In this document: piece after piece, positions 1 through 8,533 of the stretch
Layout of the letters: every line of letters begins with the position of its first letter
How positions within the stretch are numbered: the first letter of the stretch is position 1
Assembly (NCBI GenBank): GCA_021372615.1
Contig: JAJFUB010000151.1
Span: forward strand, 1 to 64,000
Direction: 5' to 3'
Source of the DNA: a bacterium
Lineage (GTDB): Bacteria; Armatimonadota; Zipacnadia; Zipacnadales; UBA11051
DNA: 64,000 bases
Program-made: the position numbers and the translations under genes
The notes under the pieces: generated by a model
Seen by the model: only the letters and a program-made list of their open reading frames with translations
What the model was told of the DNA's origin: nothing
Databases searched by the model: none

Positions 1-30
1 GGGGCCCGCCGCACACGACGCGGCACCCGC
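1..30. repeat. Partial intergenic palindromic repeat (family C)
   Basis: The first 30 bases match one arm of the 34-bp inverted repeat at 33281-33314 (the core CGCACACGACGCG/CACCCGC is shared with few mismatches). The other arm would lie upstream, outside the window. Bases 31-56 are a short leader carrying the ribosome site GACAGGAGAG for the gene at 57. Confidence 0.6.
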
Positions 31-56
31 ACCCTATCCGGACAGGAGAGCCAACC

Positions 57-2390
57 ATGAACAACCTCCGCACCCGCCTGCTGATGGACCCCGGCTGGCG
101 CTTTCAACTCGGCGACCTGCAGACCGGCCCGGCGATCAACCATGCCGACACCTACGGCTCGGTCAAGGCCGGCAAGGCCGGCGGCCCGGCCGCGCCGGAC
201 TCCGATGACAGCGGCTGGCGCACGCTGGACCTGCCCCACGACTTCGTGGTCGAGCAGCCCTTCGACCCGGCCGGCAATGTCAGTCACGGCTTCAAGAACG
301 GCGCGGTCGGCTGGTACCGCAAGAGCTTCGACCTGCCCGCCGAAGACCTCGGCCAGCGCCTGTGGGTGGAGTTCGACGGAGTCTTCCGCAACTGCACGGT
401 GTGGCTCAACGGCTACATCCTGGGCACGCACGAGAGCGGCTACACCAGCTTCCACTGCGACATCACGGACGCGGCCAACTACGGCGGGCGCAACGTGCTC
501 GTCGTGCGGGTGGACGCGACGGCGTTCGAGGGCTGGTGGTACGAGGGCGGGGGCATCTACCGGCATGTGTGGCTCAGCAAGATGGCGCCCGTGCACGTCG
601 GCCACTGGGGCGTGTTCGCCTCGCCGGCGCTGAACGACGACTTCTCCATAGCCCGGGTGGACCTGACGACGACTGTCGTCAACGACGGCCCGACTGACAG
701 TGTGGCGACTATCACCTCCACGATCATCGCCCCGAACGGGCAGGCAGTCGGCGCGGCTACGGTCGAGCAGGCGCTGCCGGCCGGCACGAGTGCCGAGGTG
801 CCCCAGGCCGTCAACGTCGCCGCGCCCGTGCTGTGGGACCTCACCAACCCGGCGCTGTATCGCGTGGAAACGACTGTCGCGACCGGTGGCCTGTGCGATG
901 CGGTCAGCACGCCCTTCGGCATCCGCCACCTCCGCTTCGACCCCGAACAGGGCTTCATGCTCAACGGCCGCGTGGTGAAGCTGCAGGGGACGTGCAACCA
1001 CCAGGACCATGCCGGCGTGGGCATCGCCGTGCCGGACGCCGTGCAGCGCTACCGCGTCCAGCGGCTGCAGGCGATGGGCAGCAACGCCTACCGCTGCGCC
1101 CACAACCCGCCGGCCGCCGAGTTGCTCGACGCCTGCGACGAGCTGGGGATGCTGGTGATGGACGAGAGCCGGCATCTGTCCAGCGCGCCGTGGAACATGG
1201 CCGACCTGGAGAGCATGATCCGCCGCGACCGCAACCACCCCTGCATCATCATGTGGAGCATGGCCAACGAGGAGCCCGCCCAGAGCACCGAGGAGGGCAC
1301 GCGCATCGTCCGTAGCATGATCGCGCGCACCAAGCGACTCGACCCCACGCGCCCGACCATCACCGCCATGCACGGCAACTGGGGCGGGCCGTTCTCGCTG
1401 GCGCACGACCTACAGGGCTGCAACTACAGCTTCGGCAACTTCGACGAATACCACCAGTCGCACCCCGAGCACCCGATCCTGGGCAGCGAGCAGTCCAGCG
1501 CCCTGACCACCCGCGGCATCTACCAGACCGACGCGGCGCAGGGCGTCATGAGCGCCTATGATGTGAATGCCCCCGGCTGGGGCGCCACGGCCGAGGCCGC
1601 CTGGAAGCCCATCGCCGACCGGTCCTTCATGGCGGGCACGTTCATCTGGACGGGCTTTGACTACCGCGGTGAGCCGACGCCGTACGAGTGGCCATGCATC
1701 AGCTCCCACTTCGGCATCATGGACACCTGCGGCTACCCCAAGGACAACTTCTACTACTACCGCGCCCGCTGGTCCGGTGAGGTCGTGCTGCACCTGCTGC
1801 CCCACTGGAACTGGCCGGGCCGCGAGGGCGAGACGATCCCCGTCTGGGCGCACACGAACTGCGAGGAAGTGGAGCTGTTCCTGAACGGGGAGAGCCTCGG
1901 CCGCCGCAAGCTGGTGCCCAACAGCCACCTGGAGTGGGACGTGCCCTATGAGCCGGGCGTGCTGCGGGCGACGGGTATCCAGGGCGGCGCGGAGATCGCG
2001 ACCGCGACCGTCGAGACAACGGGTCCGGCGCACGAGTTGCGTCTGACGCCCCACCTGCCGTCCGTCGCCGCCGACGGTGAGGACGTATGCGTCATCACCT
2101 GCTCGGTCCACGACGCCGAGGGCCGCGTGATGCCGGTTGCCGATGACCACGTCACCTTCAGCGTGAGTGACAGCGCCACCATCCTCGGTGTCGGCAACGG
2201 CGACCCGACCTCCAAGGAAGATGACCGCGCGAACCACCGCCGGGCCTTCAACGGCCTGTGCCAGGTGCTCGTGCAGTCCAAGCGCGAGGCGGCCGCAACC
2301 ATCACCGTGACGGCGACCGCGCCGGGGTTATTGCCGGCGACGCTACAGATCGAGGCCAGGGCGGTGACGCCCAGACCGTACGTGCCGTAA
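57..2390 (+). CDS. Glycoside hydrolase family 2 protein (beta-galactosidase-like)
   Basis: A 777-residue GH2-type glycosidase, expected to hydrolyse terminal beta-linked sugars; the exact sugar cannot be read from the sequence. The order is a jelly-roll sugar-binding domain (about 10-180), an immunoglobulin-like domain (about 180-290) and a TIM barrel (about 290-580). These are followed by a DUF4982-like domain (about 580-670) and a last Ig-like domain similar to the GH2 C-terminal type (about 670-770). The expected acid/base is Glu405 in WSMANEE and the expected nucleophile is Glu478 in ILGSEQ. No signal peptide is visible, so it probably acts in the cytoplasm on imported oligosaccharides, unlike most of the carbohydrate-related proteins in this window. 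The start follows a good ribosome site (AGGAGAG) by 7 bases. Family assignment is firm, specificity is open. Confidence 0.9.
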   Translation: MNNLRTRLLMDPGWRFQLGDLQTGPAINHADTYGSVKAGKAGGPAAPDSDDSGWRTLDLPHDFVVEQPFDPAGNVSHGFKNGAVGWYRKSFDLPAEDLGQRLWVEFDGVFRNCTVWLNGYILGTHESGYTSFHCDITDAANYGGRNVLVVRVDATAFEGWWYEGGGIYRHVWLSKMAPVHVGHWGVFASPALNDDFSIARVDLTTTVVNDGPTDSVATITSTIIAPNGQAVGAATVEQALPAGTSAEVPQAVNVAAPVLWDLTNPALYRVETTVATGGLCDAVSTPFGIRHLRFDPEQGFMLNGRVVKLQGTCNHQDHAGVGIAVPDAVQRYRVQRLQAMGSNAYRCAHNPPAAELLDACDELGMLVMDESRHLSSAPWNMADLESMIRRDRNHPCIIMWSMANEEPAQSTEEGTRIVRSMIARTKRLDPTRPTITAMHGNWGGPFSLAHDLQGCNYSFGNFDEYHQSHPEHPILGSEQSSALTTRGIYQTDAAQGVMSAYDVNAPGWGATAEAAWKPIADRSFMAGTFIWTGFDYRGEPTPYEWPCISSHFGIMDTCGYPKDNFYYYRARWSGEVVLHLLPHWNWPGREGETIPVWAHTNCEEVELFLNGESLGRRKLVPNSHLEWDVPYEPGVLRATGIQGGAEIATATVETTGPAHELRLTPHLPSVAADGEDVCVITCSVHDAEGRVMPVADDHVTFSVSDSATILGVGNGDPTSKEDDRANHRRAFNGLCQVLVQSKREAAATITVTATAPGLLPATLQIEARAVTPRPYVP

Positions 2391-2402
2391 GGCGCCACTC
2401 CC

Positions 2403-2508
2403 CGGTACGCCCGACACTCTGGTCGGGCGCATGACACGCCGGTACGCCCGACACTCTTGTCGGGCGCATGACACCCATCTCGCCCGACAGGAGTGTCGGG
2501 CGTACCAT
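2403..2508. repeat. Three-unit palindromic repeat cluster (family A)
   Basis: Two direct copies of a 37-bp unit (2403-2439 and 2440-2476) begin CGGTACGCCCGACACTC. An inverted copy follows at 2481-2508. Each copy is itself a hairpin; the third is a perfect CGCCCGACA / TGTCGGGCG stem with a 4-base loop. A fourth copy is at 22344-22369. The cluster fills most of the gap between two genes and resembles REP/BIME elements. It could also act as a terminator or mRNA stabiliser, but no T-tract is present. Confidence 0.85.
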
Positions 2509-2534
2509 CCCCGCCGGGCACGGAAGGTGGTCCT

Positions 2535-4898
2535 ATGCGCACGGCACCACTCGCTCTGTTCCTCCTGGCCTCCGCCGCGCTGGCCCAGGCGCCGGCGCCA
2601 ATCAGGATCGCTGACACCGACGCGATCCCGTTCAACCAGCGACACGAAACGAAGGTCAGCCTCCCTGCCGTGCCTGCCGGGTACCGGGTGCTGCTGCATT
2701 TCCTGGGCCGCATCCAGAACGAGCGCCCCGCCGGCTCGGCGAACATGATCCGCACGGTGTTCAACGGCAAGCTGCTCGGCCGCGACCGCCTGGCGAACAA
2801 GGACAACGAGCTGCAGATGGCCAATGGCACCATGGGCCACTGGTTCGACGGCTCAGCCTGGCGGCTGCTGTACAGCCCCGACTTCACCCAGTGCGACGGC
2901 CCCTCGGACACCTTCTACGCCATTCTCACCGGCAAGGCCTACGAGTTCGAGCTCGACCTCACCGACCTCGTCCAGCCGGGCGAGAACACCCTCCTGCTGC
3001 AGCACGCGTGGCAAACGCAGTTCGCCGACGTGGTGCTCAAGGACGTGTCCATCGTCTTCCGCAAGCCCGAGGAGCTGTACAGCAAGCCGGGCGTGAAGCC
3101 GGTGGCCCCGACGGGCCCGCTGCCCACCATCGCGCCCCGAGCCCCACAGCCAGTCAACCCGCGCGTCTCCCTCGGCCCCGGTGGCGGCATCATCGTCAGC
3201 GCGGGTGGGCAGACGTACCGGGTCGAGAGTGACCTCACCTACCCCGGGGGGCACAACGCCATGGCACGTGCAAGTGGGGACGCGCCGGGCCATGCGAGTT
3301 GGCGGACGAGTGTGGTGGACGCCACCCACGCCCGCGCGGCGTGCCAGTGGTATGAGGTCCAGCGCGCGGTCCAGGCCGGCCCGTCGTGCGTGGATGTCAG
3401 CGACACCATCGCCAACCTGACCGATCAGGATATCGGCCTCATCATCCAGCACACCGTCCAGTTCGTCCCGGCGAAGGCCCGGGAGTTCCGCGTCGGCGGC
3501 CTGAAGCCCGTGCTGAGCAAGTACCGTGGCGGCGGCGGGGGCAACCCCACGACCTTTGTGGACCTCGGCAACCACTCCGTGGCCCTGATGCCCCGCGACG
3601 ACATCTTCCGCGTGCACTGTGTCAACTTCTACGAACCCGGCCGCCTCGGCATCGAGGAGCACTACTTCGCCCTGCCGCCCCGGGGCTCGTACACCCTCCG
3701 CTGGTCCGTCTTCCCCGGCGCAACGGGCAGCTACTGGGACTTCATCAACACCGCCCGCCGCGTGCTGGACGTGAACTTCACCCTCGACGGCTGCTTCGGC
3801 TTCTCGCACTGGGCGCTGTTCATGAAGGGCATCACCCCCGAGGCCGCCGGCGAGTGGTGCCGCAACCGCAGTCTCAAGTACGTCAGCAACGTGAACGCCT
3901 CGGACCTGGGCCTGTATGTGCAGGGCACCCACAACTTCATGCCGCAGGTACGCAAGCAGCTCGAAGAGATCCGCGACATCAGCAACACCATCAAGCAGGG
4001 CTGCCCGGGCAGCAAGAGCATGAACTACTTCCACTGCTACATCAGCAGCGAGCCGGGCGCGGCGGCGCAGTACCCCGACTCCATCGCTCGCGACGCTGGC
4101 GGCAAGCAGCTCGATTACACCGATCCCCGCTACCCGATCTTCGTCCCCACGCTGACGAACTCGTACGGCAAGGCGATGGAGAAGCTGCTGAGCCTCTGGC
4201 TCGATGACCTCAAGTTCGACGGCATCTACTGGGACGAGTTCGCGTACTCCAAGAGCCAACTCCTGTACGACTGGCCGGAGTGGGACGGCCACAGCGCGCT
4301 CATCAACGAGGCGACCGGCGAGATCGCGAGAAGGGTCTCCTTCCAGACGCTGATCTCGCAGCCGTGGCGCCTGGCGATGGTCAAGCGCCTCCTGGACCGT
4401 GGGGCCCCGCTCATCGCCAACGGCGAGCCGCTGACCGAAACCGAGATGCAGGTCCACTTCCCGCACTTCGTGGAGACCGGCAATCAGGCGGCGCTGTACG
4501 ACACGCACCTGTTCAGCCCCGTGGGCCTCAGCGACAGCATGACCGAGCAGAAGCCCGAGGACTTCGCCCGCAACATGCGCAAGCACCTGGACTACGGCTG
4601 CGTCTATTACTACTACCACTTCAACCCGCCCATGCCACACCCGATGCTGACGGCGTACATGTACCCGATCACGCCGGTGGAGTTGCACGAGGGGTACATC
4701 ATCGGCAAGGAGCGCCTCCTCACCAACCGCGCCGGGGTCTACGGCTGGGGCGACAGGAGCAAGCACGAGGTGCACGTCTTTGACGAAAAGGGCGACCCGG
4801 TCCCGCGGTTCGCCGCCCCGGCCCTGACGAAGAACGGGGCGGCATGGACGGAGCTACGGCTGCCGGAGGGCTACACGGCGGCGATTGTGAGGAAGTAG
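2535..4898 (+). CDS. Secreted protein with a probable glycosidase-type barrel
   Basis: A 787-residue exported protein of unknown exact function. Residues 1-19 (MRTAPLALFLLASAALAQA) form a clear signal peptide, which favours this ATG over an in-frame one 14 codons upstream that would lie inside the repeat cluster. GGAAGGTGG sits 6 bases before the ATG. Residues about 20-180 look like a beta-sandwich, about 200-400 is beta-rich, and about 410-760 looks like a (beta/alpha)8 region. Its segment LKFDGIYWDEFAYS has the Asp/Glu-ending strands typical of glycoside hydrolase barrels. There is no match to a family I can name with confidence. The neighbouring GH2 gene supports a role in polysaccharide breakdown. 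The catalytic residues are not assigned. Confidence 0.7.
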   Translation: MRTAPLALFLLASAALAQAPAPIRIADTDAIPFNQRHETKVSLPAVPAGYRVLLHFLGRIQNERPAGSANMIRTVFNGKLLGRDRLANKDNELQMANGTMGHWFDGSAWRLLYSPDFTQCDGPSDTFYAILTGKAYEFELDLTDLVQPGENTLLLQHAWQTQFADVVLKDVSIVFRKPEELYSKPGVKPVAPTGPLPTIAPRAPQPVNPRVSLGPGGGIIVSAGGQTYRVESDLTYPGGHNAMARASGDAPGHASWRTSVVDATHARAACQWYEVQRAVQAGPSCVDVSDTIANLTDQDIGLIIQHTVQFVPAKAREFRVGGLKPVLSKYRGGGGGNPTTFVDLGNHSVALMPRDDIFRVHCVNFYEPGRLGIEEHYFALPPRGSYTLRWSVFPGATGSYWDFINTARRVLDVNFTLDGCFGFSHWALFMKGITPEAAGEWCRNRSLKYVSNVNASDLGLYVQGTHNFMPQVRKQLEEIRDISNTIKQGCPGSKSMNYFHCYISSEPGAAAQYPDSIARDAGGKQLDYTDPRYPIFVPTLTNSYGKAMEKLLSLWLDDLKFDGIYWDEFAYSKSQLLYDWPEWDGHSALINEATGEIARRVSFQTLISQPWRLAMVKRLLDRGAPLIANGEPLTETEMQVHFPHFVETGNQAALYDTHLFSPVGLSDSMTEQKPEDFARNMRKHLDYGCVYYYYHFNPPMPHPMLTAYMYPITPVELHEGYIIGKERLLTNRAGVYGWGDRSKHEVHVFDEKGDPVPRFAAPALTKNGAAWTELRLPEGYTAAIVRK

Positions 4899-5069
4899 TA
4901 ACCGGCCACATGGTGCAGAAGCAAGGGCAGCAGGTGCAAGTGGACGATCTGGTCAAGCGAGGAAGAGGTATTCCACATAGACTGAATCCTCGTCTCAGAC
5001 AGCTCGGTCAAGTTCACTTGCGGTCGTTCGACGTGGCGCGAGCACGCCTGGAAAGGGAAGGGGAGCCCC

Positions 5070-6065
5070 ATGCCAACTGCGGAGCAGACGGTCCCGATGA
5101 GACGCCGCATCAGCTGGGTCATGGTCGTCGGTGTGGTGGTCGTCGTAGCTGTAGTGATTGGCGCGGTCGTGTTTGTTCCAGGATGGCGTGACGATCGGGC
5201 CTTTGCGGCGGCCCAGGGAACTCAGGCAGCAGGCGACCCGGCCCGTGCCGCTGAGGCCTACCAACAGTACCTCAGACGGTTCCCTGCCCCAAAGGGACGT
5301 CACTTCGGCGAGGCGGAGGCGGCGTTGGAGAGTATGAAGGAGGAGAAGGCCCGCGAGGCCCATGAAGCGGCAACGGCGGCGGTACGAGGTAGTCTTAGGA
5401 GCGGCCTCTCCGTCGTCCTTTCTTCACACGACTACGAGGGGGTACGATCACAACTACGCGAGAAGGTCAGACAGAGCCCGGGTGACCTGGCGTCCCTGCT
5501 GCAGCTTGCGCTTCTGGCTTGGGGCATCGACCGCTTCGATCGGGGTGCGTATGAGGAATCTGAACGGTGCATTGAGGCGATAGGCCCGGGCAAGCCAGAG
5601 AGCGACATTGCCAAGGAGATACACTTCCACAACTTCGATCACTGGTGTGTGGATTTCCTCACGCCTCGATCTGCGCTGGGCTCCATGTTCGCACGGCTGA
5701 AGACGCCCTACCGGGAGGGTCCCGCGACACTGCGGCCAAGTGGCCGGAACGAGGTGACTGTGGAGGGGGCGAACATGCAGGTTGTGCAGGGAATGCCGAC
5801 GGTCAAGGCCGGACAACGTCTGAGGTTCACATCCGACGGCACCCTTGATGCGGTCCTGGACGCGAGCGGGAAGACCGTCTGGCGCGTGTCGGGGAGCGGC
5901 GGCCGGGAATGGGTGTGCCTTGACGCGGAAGGGCGGAAGCACAAGTGTGTCGCGCCCATGATGACGGGGAAGGTGGTCTGCATATCGCTTGAAGAGATCG
6001 CGCAGTCACGGAAGTCCATCCTGGATACGCAGTACAAGCCCTCATATCTCAGACAGTCACAGTGA
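5070..6065 (+). CDS. Membrane-anchored protein of unknown function, TPR-like N-terminal segment
   Basis: A 331-residue protein with a basic N-terminus, then one strongly hydrophobic helix (about 13-36, rich in V and I), then a soluble part presumably outside the cytoplasm. Just after the helix, the stretch AAGDPARAAEAYQQYLRRFP reads like a tetratricopeptide helix pair. The rest alternates helical segments (about 95-190) with a beta-rich C-terminal region (about 215-300). I do not recognise a family. The ATG at 5070 follows AAGGGGAGCCCC; the ATG nine codons later is possible but lacks a ribosome site. Codon use seems less biased to G/C at third positions than in its neighbours, which may mean it was acquired or is under weak selection. 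The 171-base gap upstream shows nothing I can name. Confidence 0.6.
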   Translation: MPTAEQTVPMRRRISWVMVVGVVVVVAVVIGAVVFVPGWRDDRAFAAAQGTQAAGDPARAAEAYQQYLRRFPAPKGRHFGEAEAALESMKEEKAREAHEAATAAVRGSLRSGLSVVLSSHDYEGVRSQLREKVRQSPGDLASLLQLALLAWGIDRFDRGAYEESERCIEAIGPGKPESDIAKEIHFHNFDHWCVDFLTPRSALGSMFARLKTPYREGPATLRPSGRNEVTVEGANMQVVQGMPTVKAGQRLRFTSDGTLDAVLDASGKTVWRVSGSGGREWVCLDAEGRKHKCVAPMMTGKVVCISLEEIAQSRKSILDTQYKPSYLRQSQ

Positions 6066-6088
6066 TATCTGCTCAAGGAGAGACCACC

Positions 6089-7132
6089 ATGGCCAGGAAG
6101 ATCCGCGTGGGCGTCATCCGCTGTGACACGCACGGCTACTACTTCGGCTGCCAGATGGGCTATGAGGACCTCGACCCCGCCGGCCTGGTCCAACACGACT
6201 ACATCGTCGCCCACTACTACCAGAACATCTACAACCCGTGGGACCTGGAGAAGCTGCCCAGGGTCCCCGGGATGCAGATCACCGCGTGCTACGACGCCGA
6301 GCGCGAGCGGGCCGAGCAGTTCTCACAGACCTTCCGCGGCAAGCCTGTCGTCTGCGACACGGTCGAGGACATGATCCCGCTCCTTGACGCCGTCTTCATC
6401 TCCGACTGCGATGGCGGCGGCGGCGATCACCTCAAGCTGGCCACGCCCTTCCTGAAGGCCGGGGTGCCCACGTTCGTGGACAAGCCCTTCGCCAGCACGC
6501 TCAAGGACGCCCGCGCGCTCGTGAAGCTGGCCGAGAAGCACGGCACGCCGCTGTACAACTCTTCCATCCTCACGGTCGTTCCCGCGGCGGACATGTTCAA
6601 GTCGCGCTTCGTCGAGATCGGCGACGCCACCGTTGGGGTCATCAAGGGCGTCGGCGGGGCCTTCAGCCAGGAGAACCTCGGCACGCGGGACTTCGGGGGC
6701 ATCGAGGACCGACTGGCGTATCTCATCCACGGCGTGGCCCTGGCGCTGAACCTGTTCGGCAGCGACGTGGACTTCGTGGAGTGCATGGGCACGCTGCCGC
6801 TGGAGTACCTGCACCTGCACATGAAGTCCGGCAAGGAAGTGATGATCCTCAACACGAGTGTGGAGCACTTCCCGGAGCGCTGCAACTTCTACGCGGCCGG
6901 CTACAGCGCCCAGGGCGCGATCGCGAGCAACCCCATCGGCGACTTCGAGTTCATCTACGGTGGCCAGCGCATCCTCCAGAACTTCAAGCAGATGATCCAG
7001 ACCGGCAAGCCCCCGCGCAGCTATGATGACATCGTCTTCCACATCGCCGTCATCGAGGCCGCCCAGATCGCCCAGCAGACCGGGCGGCAGGTGCGGGTGG
7101 CGGATGTGCTGCGGGGCAGAGACGGGCTGTAG
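6089..7132 (+). CDS. Gfo/Idh/MocA-family oxidoreductase
   Basis: A 347-residue NAD(P)-dependent oxidoreductase-like protein. The N-terminal Rossmann half (about 1-130) ends in VPTFVDKPFA, where DKP (131-133) stands in for the usual EKP with its catalytic lysine. The C-terminal half (about 135-345) is the alpha/beta substrate domain. The usual GxGxxG loop is altered (VGVIRCDTHGYYFG) and an insertion at about 25-60 is rich in Tyr and Asn, so cofactor binding may differ. The ATG at 6089 is preceded by AAGGAGAGACCACC and is preferred to a GTG at 6062 that overlaps the previous stop. Substrate unknown; members of this family usually oxidise sugars or inositols. Confidence 0.85.
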   Translation: MARKIRVGVIRCDTHGYYFGCQMGYEDLDPAGLVQHDYIVAHYYQNIYNPWDLEKLPRVPGMQITACYDAERERAEQFSQTFRGKPVVCDTVEDMIPLLDAVFISDCDGGGGDHLKLATPFLKAGVPTFVDKPFASTLKDARALVKLAEKHGTPLYNSSILTVVPAADMFKSRFVEIGDATVGVIKGVGGAFSQENLGTRDFGGIEDRLAYLIHGVALALNLFGSDVDFVECMGTLPLEYLHLHMKSGKEVMILNTSVEHFPERCNFYAAGYSAQGAIASNPIGDFEFIYGGQRILQNFKQMIQTGKPPRSYDDIVFHIAVIEAAQIAQQTGRQVRVADVLRGRDGL

Positions 7133-7183
7133 ACTAGCGGGGTGAGCAAGCGCGGGAAACGACGACCACTACGGAGGAGTCAC

Positions 7184-7648
7184 GTGAGTCGGCCCATCTG
7201 GATGAGGGTATTGCTGCAGCCACTCTTGTCAGTGGCGTTGTACTGCTTGGTTCTTCCACCACTGGCAGTGCTCCAAGCTCGGTCTTTTCTCCCACTCCAC
7301 AACGGGTTGGCACACATTGGGTACACGAGGACTGCCTTTGAGGTCTGCGCCATGATGGAGGCAGCCCTTGTCTATGCTCTGGTAGGTGCACTGGCGGCGT
7401 CGGTGACCTGGCTTGCTGTGCGCACACCGTGGGACTCGCTGGGTGCGTGCGTCATCCTGTTGTTGCCCGTGCTGGCTGGCGCGGTCGCTCTCTCCTCAGT
7501 GACAGCCCATACCGCCTACCAATGGTGGGATGTGGGTGCCGTAGCCTCCACAGTGATGGGGCTGTTCGCGGGGAGCGCGGTGGTTGCTTGGCTGCTGCAG
7601 AGGCGAATGGGCTGCCTCCTGGCCGCTGCACCGCCCGTTCGTGAGTAG
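7184..7648 (+). CDS. Small four-helix membrane protein of unknown function
   Basis: About 154 residues with four hydrophobic segments, roughly at 8-28, 53-80, 86-106 and 118-140, joined by short loops. No enzymatic motif is seen. The GTG at 7184 follows CGGAGGAGTCAC, a strong ribosome site, and is preferred to a GTG at 7142 that has none and would add 14 very basic residues. It ends in RRMGCLLAAAPPVRE. The 197 bases that follow, up to the toxin-antitoxin pair, hold no gene I can support apart from the promoter described there. Confidence 0.55.
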   Translation: MSRPIWMRVLLQPLLSVALYCLVLPPLAVLQARSFLPLHNGLAHIGYTRTAFEVCAMMEAALVYALVGALAASVTWLAVRTPWDSLGACVILLLPVLAGAVALSSVTAHTAYQWWDVGAVASTVMGLFAGSAVVAWLLQRRMGCLLAAAPPVRE

Positions 7649-7780
7649 CGCCGGAGGCGCGACGCATGCTGGCCCAGCCCATCAGGGCTCGGAAGGCGTG
7701 GCGCCTGCGCGGTCTGCATCCCCTCCTCAACGGGACGTCGCGGGAGGGAGCAATGCGGACCACACAGGTGAGACCCGGGC

Positions 7781-7809
7781 TTGTACCACACGGACTAACA
7801 CAGTATAAT
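7781..7809 (+). promoter_or_regulatory. Predicted sigma-70 promoter of the toxin-antitoxin pair
   Basis: A perfect -10 box TATAAT (7804-7809) lies 17 bases after TTGTAC (7781-7786), a weak -35 box with three of six consensus bases. The distance to the antitoxin ATG is about 37 bases. Confidence 0.6.
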
Positions 7810-7813
7810 ACAG

Positions 7814-7835
7814 TCCTGTGCAGTCAAACACAGGA
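7814..7835. promoter_or_regulatory. Inverted repeat, probable operator overlapping the ribosome site
   Basis: Perfect 7-bp arms TCCTGTG (7814-7820) and CACAGGA (7829-7835) with an 8-base spacer lie just downstream of the TATAAT box. The right arm includes the CAGGA of the antitoxin ribosome site. The position fits autoregulation by the antitoxin or toxin-antitoxin complex, as is usual for type II systems; that role is inferred. Confidence 0.5.
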
Positions 7836-7845
7836 GCTTGCAGTC

Positions 7846-8124
7846 ATGCCTCAGCTCATGACCGTGGACGAAACCGCGCGCCTACTGCGCATCCATCCCG
7901 AGACCCTGCGCGAGCGTGCTCGCCAGGGCAAGATACCGGCCACCAAGCTCGGCCGCCAGTGGCGGTTCGTCAGGGAGCAGCTTGACGCCTGGCTCGACCA
8001 GGGCGCCGACCTGCCCACATCCAGCGAGGACTGGGCCCTGATCGCCATTGCCGAAGAGCGCATGGCGCAACCGGGCCGCCGTCTGCGCCCCTTTGCTGAG
8101 TTCCTGGCCGAGCTGGAGCAATGA
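7846..8124 (+). CDS. Antitoxin-like protein with excisionase/MerR-type helix-turn-helix
   Basis: A 92-residue DNA-binding protein. Residues about 4-52 (starting LMTVDETARLLRIHP) form the winged helix-turn-helix of the excisionase/DUF helix_turn_helix_17 type. The acidic C-terminal tail (about 57-92) is the likely toxin-binding part. Its stop codon overlaps the start of the RelE-like gene (ATGA, 4 bases), the classic arrangement of antitoxin and toxin. The start at 7846 follows CAGGAG by 9 bases. Expected to bind its toxin and repress the shared promoter at the 7814-7835 inverted repeat. The function is inferred from family and context. Confidence 0.8.
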   Translation: MPQLMTVDETARLLRIHPETLRERARQGKIPATKLGRQWRFVREQLDAWLDQGADLPTSSEDWALIAIAEERMAQPGRRLRPFAEFLAELEQ

Positions 8125-8405
8125 GGTTCCAGATACTCATTGATGAGGCGGCGGAGCGCGACTACCGGGGGCTGCCGCCGGACATGCGTGAGCGCGTCAA
8201 GCAGCGCATCTTCGCGCTCGGAGACGACCCTCTGCCCGGCAACGCCGCGCAACTGCGGTCCGACCTGCGGGGCCTGTGTCGCGTACGTGTGGGTGACTAC
8301 CGCATCGTGTACGAAGTGGACATGCCCGCCCGGACGCTGACGATCATCGCCATCGCCGACCGTCGTGATGTCTACGACACAGCCCGACGCCGCCGCCCGT
8401 CGTGA
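8121..8405 (+). CDS. RelE/ParE-family type II toxin
   Basis: A 94-residue protein of normal length for the RelE/ParE superfamily. The N-terminal helices carry AERDYRGLPPDMRERVKQRI, the middle has LRGLCRVRVGDYRIVYEVD, and the C-terminus has IADRRDVYD. The latter two match the conserved R-x-G-x-YR-hydrophobic and HRxxVY blocks of the fold. The His is Asp here, as in many members. RelE-type members cut mRNA at the ribosome and ParE-type members poison gyrase; the sequence does not tell which. Translationally coupled to the antitoxin. Confidence 0.85.
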   Translation: MRFQILIDEAAERDYRGLPPDMRERVKQRIFALGDDPLPGNAAQLRSDLRGLCRVRVGDYRIVYEVDMPARTLTIIAIADRRDVYDTARRRRPS

Positions 8406-8463
8406 CCCAACCCCCCGCTGCTCCCCCCTCCGGCCCATGCAGACTCCCCTCTCCACTCGGCTG

Positions 8464-8492
8464 TTGACACCGCCCCTAATCGTTGCCATAAT
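8464..8492 (+). promoter_or_regulatory. Strong sigma-70 type promoter of the 1454-residue secreted protein
   Basis: A perfect TTGACA (8464-8469), a 17-base spacer, then CATAAT (8487-8492, five of six). The gap from the -10 box to the operator at 8501 is the same as in the lacI-type promoter at 12931. The 58 bases between the toxin gene and this promoter show nothing else. Confidence 0.75.
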
Positions 8493-8500
8493 CGCCCTGC

Positions 8501-8512
8501 TTGAACGTTCAA
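8501..8512. promoter_or_regulatory. LacI-family operator
   Basis: TTGAACGTTCAA is a perfect 12-bp palindrome with the central CG typical of LacI/GalR operators. It begins 14 bases after the start of the -10 box, so it covers the expected transcription start and first transcribed bases. A near-identical site stands before the LacI-type gene (12968-12979). Repression by that protein is inferred. Confidence 0.7.
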
Positions 8513-8533
8513 CTTGACCACGGGAGCACTCCC

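Noticed and set aside
2853-4775. Long open frame (640 codons) on the minus strand
   Set aside because: Shadow of the secreted protein gene at 2535; rich in V, H, A and E without motifs.
7666-7845. Upstream extension of the antitoxin frame
   Set aside because: It runs through the promoter and operator; the helix-turn-helix starts right after 7846, where there is a ribosome site.
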